The notes beneath the pieces are model-generated. The model saw nothing but the letters and a program-made list of their open reading frames with translations. It was not told the origin of the DNA and made no database searches. Both the position numbers and the translations under genes were made by a program. Positions 6,451 to 11,498 of a stretch of DNA of 11,498 nucleotides are shown here, one piece after another. Position 1 is the first letter of the stretch; every line of letters starts with the position of its first letter. The stretch is taken from assembly GCA_045532175.1 (NCBI GenBank), contig JAZSFK010000059.1, positions 1 through 11,498 on the forward strand, written 5' to 3'. This DNA is from Fimenecus sp045532175 (GTDB taxonomy: Bacteria > Bacillota > Clostridia > Oscillospirales > Acutalibacteraceae).

Positions 6451-9132
6451 TTATATTTCTTTAAAGGATAATGCTTTTGAAATAACTTTCAAATTGCTTA
6501 CTTTATCAGATAACTGAATTTCAGAGCCTTTAAGCTCATTACAAAGTACTTCGTTATAAGCAGAACTGCTCAATTCCTTATTGACATAGAGTTTTGCAAG
6601 TCCGTTAGGCTCACAAATAACTGTAATCAAATCTCCTTTTTGAAGTTCTATATCTCCACAGCTTTTTCTTTCGCCAAAACTGATTACACCAAGTTTATTG
6701 CTGACAGATACACTTAAATTCTGAGCAGATAGCAACTCACCATCGTCCATCTCTTCAACAGTAAACTGGATAGTGAAATCACGCACAGAAGGAATTCTAT
6801 TATCATCACATAAGAAATTCTCAAAGTATTTTCCCTCAAATTCCACACCATTCATATCACCAAAAGCATTCTTAACCGTAAGTGAAACGAAGGCTTTCTC
6901 GACAGGATTTTCAAATGTGATTTTAAGTGTGCTGTAATCCTCTAAGATTTCAATACCTTTGATTTTCGCATCGGATGAGATGAAAGAAACATCCGTATAA
7001 ATTCTTTCGTCAAAAAACAAAAGAAGCTCCTTGTTACTCTCAAATCTACCATAAAGCAACTGTGGTGCAATTTCTTTTTGGGATGAGAATTTCATAATTA
7101 CAACTTCCAATGGTGCTAATTCAATTACGAGTTTATCACCATAAGAATAAGTTTTTTCGTCTTTTTCGGCATTATATGGGTAAATTGAAACCTTTTTCAT
7201 ATCCTTTGCAGCCGGGAATGTACCTGTTAACTTATCAAGAGTCAAGGTAAACTTTTTAGTTTCATTTGATGGGTTACGCAACGACACAATACCTGCATTT
7301 TCATTCCATGCAGAATAACCGTATACCTCACCTTTCGTAGGTGCTCCGCCAATGAAACGAGATGTTTTAATAATATCGTAGTTATTACGAATAAAGCGGA
7401 TGGCATCTGCATTGATACGCCATTTTGCTTCATTAAACATATTATACGAATAATAAAGTTCCCAGAATGCAGTACCACGAGTAGCCATCATAAACATATA
7501 TTTACGAAATTCTTCGTCAGTCATTGAAATCTTTGCAGTGTTTCCGTAAATCGGGTCATGGTTATAGATAAATTCATGTGGGAATTGGTAATTTCTTACC
7601 ACGCTGAAATCGTGATATCTTCCGTCACGATATGTAAGTACTCTATCCACATCACGGTCACTAAGCTTTTCACCATCATCAGTCTTATCAACAAATCCGA
7701 TATCACCGCTATTTTGAATCCAAAGGCTGTCTGCCCACTGTAAAAACCAGGGACTTGCATTACAGTAACTTGTTTGATTTATCCACAAATCTTTTCCTAT
7801 TGTTTCTCTTGCAAAACGGAGTTTTTTGAATATTTCAATCCAATTTTCCCACATTTCAGTATACTGGTATGTGTCATTATATCCGCCTGTAATATGACCA
7901 TGTTTCTTTGAAGGACAGGCTCTTAATAAAAAACCGTCCAGTTTCCAGTAGTTGATATCAAATTTCTTTTGATTATCAAGGTAATACTCAGTAATATTCT
8001 TAATATATTCGTGAGATGATACACAAACATCTTTTGCTGCTTTATTATAGCCACCCTTACCTGCTTTTTGCATATGTTTGCCAAAGATAGGAGTTTTATT
8101 ATTGTATCCGCCTCTTGGCCCATTCCAAAGACCGAATTCAGATGAAAATTTCTTTGCAATTGTTGAAGATGGGTATAACTCGTTAGGAAATTTTTTGTTA
8201 AATGCCCAGAAATCAGCATCCCAATCAACAAATCCGTCATCCACAACATAAGAATCAAGTGGCGGTACCATTGTTTTGGAAAGATTATCTTCAATTTCCT
8301 TAAATGATTCCATAATATTCTCATTTGTAATATCATGCATATGGTCATACCATGAATTATACTGAAAACGTGGCTTGATTTTTCTTGAAATATCACGGAT
8401 ATATGTAAGAAAGTCCTCACGAATAACCTCTAAATCAAGGCTTCTTGCAGAACCAACTACTGTTTTCCATGTTCTGAATGTATGTCCGCAATTAAGATTT
8501 AATTTATCAAATGTTTTACCACTGAAATATCTGCAATACACAGTATTTTCTGAGATATTATTCTCTGATAATGGGAATTCCGAACCCATAAACAGTCCGT
8601 TAACATACACAGGCTGACCAAGTGCAGAGTGATAACTTGTAAGATAAGCCGGCTCAATTTCACCTATAGTCCACTTTTGTTCGGGAGCATCAATAAGGAT
8701 GTGTTCACAGTCAATATAATCAATTGTAACAAGATGTTGCTCTTCAGGAGCTATAACCATTTCAACATATTTGTGCATATAGTGACAATCTTCTTCTATT
8801 TCAACTGTCTCCACAAAGGAGATTTTTGCCCCATTATAAACATACGGTTTAAAAATAAACTCCACACGATGCTTAAATACATTTATGTTTTCAATTTCAA
8901 GATTATTTGATGATAAAAATGTTATTTTTTCACCTAAAAATTTCTTTATTTTAAATGCAACAATAAATTCAGCAGATGAAGGCTTGAATTCAATTGCCTT
9001 TTTCTCCTCTGTACGTTTATTTACAATTTCAGTAGTAATTAGACGATTATTCTTCGTTGAAAAACATCTTTCAATATAATCATTACCAATTGTAACAACA
9101 TTGTCTTCAAAAAATGCATAAACTCCTGCCAT
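6451..9132 (-). CDS. Clan GH-D (GH27/GH36-like) glycosidase with C-terminal LamG-like domain, 893 aa
   Basis: Probable cytoplasmic retaining alpha-glycosidase related to GH36-type alpha-galactosidases. The first ~250 residues form a beta-sandwich-like region. The TIM barrel (about 255-595) shows NSWYDHM (259-265), SYVVDDGFVDWD (294-305) and YWKLDGF (395-401); the Asp of KLDG, Asp399, is the expected nucleophile. The acid/base is less certain, with Asp477 in IQNSGDIGF the best candidate. A beta domain (about 600-690) and a second beta segment follow. Residues about 783-893 look like a LamG/concanavalin-like module: a 'GELLSAQNLSVSV' opening, a 'KLYVNKEL' strand and a 'SNLKVISKALSFKEI' ending. 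No signal peptide is present. The ATG directly abuts the stop of the upstream gene, and AGAGGAGA inside that gene is 8 nt away, implying translational coupling. Specificity cannot be read; alpha-galactosidase or alpha-N-acetylgalactosaminidase-like activities are possibilities only. Confidence 0.82.
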   Translation of the reverse strand: MAGVYAFFEDNVVTIGNDYIERCFSTKNNRLITTEIVNKRTEEKKAIEFKPSSAEFIVAFKIKKFLGEKITFLSSNNLEIENINVFKHRVEFIFKPYVYNGAKISFVETVEIEEDCHYMHKYVEMVIAPEEQHLVTIDYIDCEHILIDAPEQKWTIGEIEPAYLTSYHSALGQPVYVNGLFMGSEFPLSENNISENTVYCRYFSGKTFDKLNLNCGHTFRTWKTVVGSARSLDLEVIREDFLTYIRDISRKIKPRFQYNSWYDHMHDITNENIMESFKEIEDNLSKTMVPPLDSYVVDDGFVDWDADFWAFNKKFPNELYPSSTIAKKFSSEFGLWNGPRGGYNNKTPIFGKHMQKAGKGGYNKAAKDVCVSSHEYIKNITEYYLDNQKKFDINYWKLDGFLLRACPSKKHGHITGGYNDTYQYTEMWENWIEIFKKLRFARETIGKDLWINQTSYCNASPWFLQWADSLWIQNSGDIGFVDKTDDGEKLSDRDVDRVLTYRDGRYHDFSVVRNYQFPHEFIYNHDPIYGNTAKISMTDEEFRKYMFMMATRGTAFWELYYSYNMFNEAKWRINADAIRFIRNNYDIIKTSRFIGGAPTKGEVYGYSAWNENAGIVSLRNPSNETKKFTLTLDKLTGTFPAAKDMKKVSIYPYNAEKDEKTYSYGDKLVIELAPLEVVIMKFSSQKEIAPQLLYGRFESNKELLLFFDERIYTDVSFISSDAKIKGIEILEDYSTLKITFENPVEKAFVSLTVKNAFGDMNGVEFEGKYFENFLCDDNRIPSVRDFTIQFTVEEMDDGELLSAQNLSVSVSNKLGVISFGERKSCGDIELQKGDLITVICEPNGLAKLYVNKELSSSAYNEVLCNELKGSEIQLSDKVSNLKVISKALSFKEI

Positions 9133-9573
9133 TTACTTATTCTCCTCTGTAAAAAGTATTTTTTCTGTTGCCAAAGCTACATCTTCAACAATTTTAACAC
9201 AAGGTCTTTTTTGATAATATTCGGGCGTTCTTGCCTCAGGAACACTTGATTTTTCTGTCTCAGTAAGTCCCAAGAGTTCTTTACAAACAATTGAATGATT
9301 GGTCTTCTTGAATTCATCAATTATAAGACGAACTAATTTATAAACTTCTGTCTTGTCAAGTTCAGGATATTTGAGACCAACAACCATAGCACTACCGCTA
9401 ATGGCACCGCAAACTTCTCTCATTCTGCCAACACCACCGCCAAGACCTATCGACACCGCCAGAGCAGTTTCCTCGCCGAGTCCTAAATCAGGTGCAAATG
9501 CCACAAAAACCGCTTGCGAGCAATTTTTGCCCTCCATAAAAAGTTTCACTGCTCTATCCGAATATTTCGACAT
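9133..9573 (-). CDS. C_GCAxxG_C_C family putative redox protein, 146 aa
   Basis: The C_GCAxxG_C_C family consists of ~140-residue putative redox-active proteins with four conserved cysteines and a CGAxxG motif. All are present here: Cys18 in KNCSQAVF, Cys55 in REVCGAISG preceded by a GLGGGVGR loop, Cys97 in VCKELLG and Cys125 in RPCVKIVEDVA. It appears soluble, with no signal peptide. The biochemical role of the family is not established; a metal or thiol redox function is inferred from the cysteines. I chose ATG 9573 (AAGGGG 10 nt upstream) rather than the in-frame ATG 9618, because 9618 lies upstream of the predicted -10 box. It is the first gene of a three-gene operon with two glycosidases, and its stop codon is directly followed by the ATG of the second gene. 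Confidence 0.88.
   Translation of the reverse strand: MSKYSDRAVKLFMEGKNCSQAVFVAFAPDLGLGEETALAVSIGLGGGVGRMREVCGAISGSAMVVGLKYPELDKTEVYKLVRLIIDEFKKTNHSIVCKELLGLTETEKSSVPEARTPEYYQKRPCVKIVEDVALATEKILFTEENK
9141..9148 (-). promoter_or_regulatory. Intragenic ribosome binding site for the GH-D gene
   Basis: AGAGGAGA lies inside the last codons of the C_GCAxxG_C_C gene, 8 nt before ATG 9132. A ribosome ending on TAA 9133-9135 would stop immediately next to the start codon. Confidence 0.75.
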
Positions 9574-9608
9574 AGTCAAACTTCCCCTTATATTACTATA
9601 TTTATTTA

Positions 9609-9637
9609 ATGATACCATACTATTAATACATTTTCAA
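9609..9637 (-). promoter_or_regulatory. Promoter of the C_GCAxxG_C_C / GH-D / GH31 operon
   Basis: On the minus strand, TTGAAA (9632-9637) and TATCAT (9609-9614) are separated by 17 bp, with TGG before the -10 hexamer. Transcription would start near 9602, about 29 nt before ATG 9573. Like the GH63-like promoter it has TTGAAA, a 17-bp spacer and TGGTAT, but it lacks the second arm of the inverted repeat. Confidence 0.72.
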
Positions 9638-9649
9638 TAAATGAACAAT

Positions 9650-9682
9650 AAAAAAATCCTCATCCCAATAGGAATGAGGATT
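9650..9682 (-). terminator. Rho-independent terminator after rplL
   Basis: On the minus strand AATCCTCAT pairs perfectly with ATGAGGATT (9 bp), extended after one mismatch by CC/GG around a small loop, and is followed by seven T. It ends the rplJ-rplL transcript about 20 bp downstream of rplL and insulates it from the operon promoter that starts 13 bp further on. Confidence 0.92.
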
Positions 9683-9700
9683 ATCTCAGTAGTCTTAAAC

Positions 9701-10078
9701 TTATTTAAGAGTAACTTTTGCGCCAACTTCTTCAAGTTTAGCTTTGATGCTTTCTGCATCTTCTTTAGAAGCAGCTTCTTTAAGTACTTTAGGAGCACCG
9801 TCAACAACAGCTTTTGCTTCTGCAAGGCCAAGACCTGTAACTTCACGAACAGCCTTGATAACCTTAATCTTTTCTGCGCCAACTTCTGTAAGTTCAACGT
9901 CAAATTCTGTCTTTTCTTCAGCTGCTGCTGCACCGCCTGCTGCTGGTGCTGCTACTGCTACTGCAGCTGCTGCAGATACGCCAAATTCCTCTTCTACTGC
10001 TTTAACGAGCTCTGAAAGCTCAAGAACTGTAAGAACTTTAAGTTCTTCAACGATTGCCATAACTTTCTCTGATGCCAT
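9701..10078 (-). CDS. rplL: 50S ribosomal protein L7/L12, 125 aa
   Basis: Stalk protein that binds L10 as dimers and recruits translation factors to the large subunit. It has the standard architecture: an N-terminal dimerisation helix pair (about 1-32, ELKVLTVLELSELVKAVEEEFGV), an Ala/Gly-rich hinge (about 35-55) and the conserved C-terminal factor-binding domain with EKIKVIKAVREVTGLGLAEAK, VVDGAPKVLKE and a final EEVGAKVTLK. The length is normal. ATG 10078 is preceded by GGAGGT with 8 nt spacing. It follows rplJ by 54 bp with no promoter visible between, so the two are co-transcribed. It is the last gene of the ribosomal unit, directly followed by a strong terminator. Confidence 0.98.
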   Translation of the reverse strand: MASEKVMAIVEELKVLTVLELSELVKAVEEEFGVSAAAAVAVAAPAAGGAAAAEEKTEFDVELTEVGAEKIKVIKAVREVTGLGLAEAKAVVDGAPKVLKEAASKEDAESIKAKLEEVGAKVTLK

Positions 10079-10086
10079 GGTAATTT

Positions 10087-10092
10087 ACCTCC
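10087..10092 (-). promoter_or_regulatory. Ribosome binding site of rplL
   Basis: A strong GGAGGT lies 8 nt before ATG 10078, as expected for a protein needed in several copies per ribosome. Confidence 0.8.
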
Positions 10093-10132
10093 AAATTTTA
10101 AACTAAATATTTTTTATAAGATTAATTTTTAA

Positions 10133-10648
10133 TTATTCAGCAACTGGTGCTGCTTCACCATCTTTGTCAACAATAGCTTGTACTGCACGAGCAAAAGATG
10201 CGATAGGTGCGTTGAACGCACTGAGAACTGTAGCAAGCAATACTTCTCTTGAAGGAAGTTTTGCAAGAGCATCAAGCTTTTCAAGACTGATAACTTCACC
10301 ATCAAGGTAACCTGTCTTAAGTTTGAAATCAGCGCTCTTTTCAGCAAATTTTCCGAGAATTCTTGCAGCTGCAACATAGTCATCCTTACTTGTAGCGATA
10401 GCAGTTGTACCCTCAAGAGCACCACTCATATCAGCAAGGCTTGTTCCGTCGATGGCACGACCGAGAATTGTGTTTTTTACAACTGTGTATTCAACACCTG
10501 CTTCACGGAGCTCTTTACGAAGTTTTGTATCATCCTCAACGCTGATACCTTTGTAGTCAACTACAACACCTGCGATTGAAGAATCAAGTCTTTCTTTAAG
10601 AGTAGCCACCTGCTGTTTCTTTAATTCTAAAACCTTCTCGCTTGGCAA
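10133..10648 (-). CDS. rplJ: 50S ribosomal protein L10, 171 aa, TTG start
   Basis: Stalk-base protein that anchors L7/L12 to 23S rRNA and represses its own operon by binding the leader RNA. The N-terminal domain has the family pattern PSEKVLELKKQQVATLKERL, VVVDYKGISVEDDTKLRKELREAG and YTVVKNTILGRAI; the C-terminal helix binding L7/L12 includes SFARAVQAIVDKDG. Start choice: the frame also offers GTG at 10657, but the perfect AGGAGG (10657-10662) shares a base with that GTG, so it cannot be used normally. TTG 10648 lies 8 nt after AGGAGG and gives the usual N-terminus of Clostridia L10 proteins, beginning (M)PSEKVLE. A leader with attenuator precedes it and rplL follows 54 bp downstream. Confidence 0.97.
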   Translation of the reverse strand: MPSEKVLELKKQQVATLKERLDSSIAGVVVDYKGISVEDDTKLRKELREAGVEYTVVKNTILGRAIDGTSLADMSGALEGTTAIATSKDDYVAAARILGKFAEKSADFKLKTGYLDGEVISLEKLDALAKLPSREVLLATVLSAFNAPIASFARAVQAIVDKDGEAAPVAE

Positions 10649-10656
10649 ACGATTCA

Positions 10657-10662
10657 CCTCCT
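10657..10662 (-). promoter_or_regulatory. Ribosome binding site deciding the rplJ start
   Basis: AGGAGG, part of AGGAGGTGA, is close to full anti-Shine-Dalgarno complementarity. Its distance of 8 nt to TTG 10648, and zero distance to GTG 10657, selects the TTG. Confidence 0.85.
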
Positions 10663-10689
10663 ATTAAATTATCAAATGCGCTTGCAAGG

Positions 10690-10728
10690 AGAAAAAATAT
10701 GCCTCTTCTGCAAAGACAGAAAAGGCAT
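10690..10728 (-). terminator. Attenuator terminator in the rplJ leader
   Basis: In the RNA, AUGCCUUUUCUG (10728-10717) pairs with CAGAAGAGGCAU (10710-10699) as a 12-bp stem with one G-U pair around a 6-nt loop, followed by AUUUUUU. The left arm and loop contain CUGUCUUUG, which an upstream segment can sequester, so it is a conditional terminator rather than a simple transcript end. Confidence 0.88.
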
Positions 10729-10810
10729 AGAAACATTTTAAGTAAATGCTAATATCCTCGGTAGGCAGTCAAAACTTTTACGCAAAATGCACCTACTGTC
10801 TTTGGCAAGC
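10691..10810 (-). promoter_or_regulatory. L10 (rplJ-rplL) autoregulatory leader RNA
   Basis: This is the conserved ribosomal L10 leader type found in Firmicutes. The RNA carries CAAAGACAG (10804-10796), then GUAGGU (10796-10791) paired with GCCUAC (10766-10761) and followed by CGAGGA, the region expected to bind L10 or the L10-L12 complex, and finally the attenuator hairpin. CAAAGACAG is exactly complementary, over 9 bp, to CUGUCUUUG (10719-10711) in the terminator arm and loop, so an antiterminator and the terminator exclude each other. By family knowledge, free L10 stabilises the terminated state and lowers rplJL expression. Confidence 0.88.
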
Positions 10811-10813
10811 TTT

Positions 10814-10845
10814 ATTATACTAACACACCCATCGGGGTTTGTCAA
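10814..10845 (-). promoter_or_regulatory. Promoter of rplJ-rplL in the rplA-rplJ gap
   Basis: On the minus strand a perfect TTGACA (10840-10845) lies 12 bp after the rplA stop region. A perfect TATAAT (10814-10819) follows, but at 20 bp spacing; a TAGTAT hexamer (10817-10822) gives the ideal 17 bp. Either would start transcription just before the L10 leader, near 10807-10810. No strong terminator follows rplA, so read-through from rplA is also likely. Confidence 0.62.
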
Positions 10846-10856
10846 GTACTAATTAA

Positions 10857-11498
10857 TTATTCAGCTACAGGAGCAGCTGTGAATTTGTTTGGATTAATCT
10901 TAACGCCAGGACCCATTGTTGAAGCAACTGCAACAGACTTAATGTACTGACCTTTTGCAGCAGCCGGCTTAGCTTTAACGATTGCTTCCATAAGTGTTTC
11001 AAGGTTTTCCTGAAGCTTTTCAGCGCCGAATGAAACCTTACCGATTGGGCAGTGGATGATGTTTGTCTTATCAAGACGATATTCAATCTTACCTGCCTTA
11101 GCTTCTGTAACAGCCTTAGCAACGTCAGGAGTAACTGTACCTGCTTTTGGGCTTGGCATAAGGCCACGAGGACCGAGAACCTTACCAAGACGACCAACAA
11201 GACCCATCATATCAGGGCTTGCAACACAAACGTCGAAATCCATGAAACCATCCTGGATTTTTGCAACGAGGTCTTCAGCACCTACAACTTCTGCACCTGC
11301 TGCTGCAGCTGCATCAGCCTTATCACCTTTAGCGAAAACTGCTACTCTTACGTTTTTACCTGTACCGTTAGGAACAACATCAGCGCCTCTAACCTGCTGG
11401 TCAGCGTGACGTGAGTCTACACCAAGGCGATTGTGAAGTTCTACTGTTTCATCAAATTTTGCAGTTGGACCTCTAACAGTGATGTCAAGAGCCTCTGC
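10857..11498 (-). CDS. rplA: 50S ribosomal protein L1, N-terminus missing
   Basis: rRNA-binding protein of the L1 stalk, which assists tRNA exit. The window holds the last 213 residues; about 15-20 N-terminal residues lie beyond the right edge. Signature stretches are TAKFDETVELHNRLGVDS, RHADQQVRGADVVPNGTGK, the hallmark GRLGKVLGPRGLMPSPKAGT, KAGKIEYRLDKTNIIHCPIGK and AKPAAAKGQYIKSVAVAS. The frame is open without interruption to the edge. It precedes the L10 leader and rplJ in the common order rplA-rplJ-rplL; rplK would be expected just outside the window. Confidence 0.97.
   Translation of the reverse strand, partial: AEALDITVRGPTAKFDETVELHNRLGVDSRHADQQVRGADVVPNGTGKNVRVAVFAKGDKADAAAAAGAEVVGAEDLVAKIQDGFMDFDVCVASPDMMGLVGRLGKVLGPRGLMPSPKAGTVTPDVAKAVTEAKAGKIEYRLDKTNIIHCPIGKVSFGAEKLQENLETLMEAIVKAKPAAAKGQYIKSVAVASTMGPGVKINPNKFTAAPVAE

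Noticed and set aside
9574..9618. Earlier ATG at 9618 for the C_GCAxxG_C_C gene
   Set aside because: It lies upstream of the predicted -10 box and would add 15 residues not expected in the family.
9945..9990. Repeat of GCTGC/GCAGC units, looking like a palindrome or microsatellite
   Set aside because: It is the Ala-rich hinge of L7/L12 encoded by GCT/GCA codons.
9634..10106. Long open frames overlapping rplL in other frames on both strands
   Set aside because: They mirror the biased codon use of rplL and have no ribosome binding sites or recognisable domains.
10829..10840. ACCC/GGGT hairpin after rplA as a terminator
   Set aside because: A 4-bp stem with no T-run; it lies between the -35 and -10 boxes of the rplJ promoter.
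1..11498. CRISPR arrays, insertion sequences, tRNA or rRNA genes, phage or toxin-antitoxin modules
   Set aside because: No regularly spaced repeats, transposase-like reading frames, terminal inverted repeats or cloverleaf-type sequences were seen; nearly all of the window is accounted for by the listed genes.

Overview
The window looks like a chromosomal segment of an AT-rich, Gram-positive gut-type Clostridia (probably an Oscillospiraceae/Ruminococcaceae relative). The reasons are strong AGGAGG-type ribosome binding sites, TTGACA/TATAAT promoters, an rplA-L10 leader-rplJ-rplL ribosomal block of Firmicutes type, a BofC-like C-terminal tail at the left edge, and a C_GCAxxG_C_C family protein. 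Genus-level placement is inference. Stops are TAA and TAG; nothing suggests a recoded genetic code.

Layout, left to right. (1) 1-201, + strand: the 3' end of a gene encoding a BofC C-terminal-type domain; its TAG interlocks with the TAA of the convergent next gene. (2) 198-2885, - strand: a GH63 / mannosylglycerate-hydrolase-like (alpha/alpha)6 glycoside hydrolase with its own promoter. (3) 3067-4014, + strand: an HGGGW/GESAGG alpha/beta-hydrolase (esterase), divergently transcribed from (2) across a 181-bp region that holds both promoters and a perfect 13-bp inverted repeat over one -10 box. (4) 4021-4059: a hairpin usable as a terminator from both sides. (5) 9573 down to 4058, - strand: a three-gene operon, C_GCAxxG_C_C redox-type protein -> clan GH-D (GH27/GH36-like) glycosidase with a C-terminal LamG-like domain -> GH31 glycosidase. 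The first two genes abut with no spacer, and the promoter is at 9609-9637. (6) 9650-9682: rho-independent terminator of the ribosomal operon. (7) 11498 down to 9701, - strand: rplA (5' truncated by the window edge), a leader with attenuator, rplJ and rplL. rpoB does not follow rplL.

How the parts may work together: the three glycoside hydrolases belong to three unrelated or distantly related fold groups, all with visible catalytic acids and none with a signal peptide. With a cytosolic esterase beside them, they look like a cytoplasmic kit that trims an imported, possibly acylated, alpha-linked oligosaccharide or glycoconjugate. The substrate cannot be read from sequence and no transporter or regulator gene lies inside the window. 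The most intriguing points are the four-cysteine redox-family protein translationally coupled to a glycosidase, the WxDWQQG variant of the GH31 nucleophile motif, the LamG-like domain on an apparently intracellular enzyme, and a base-by-base readable antiterminator/terminator switch in the rplJ leader.
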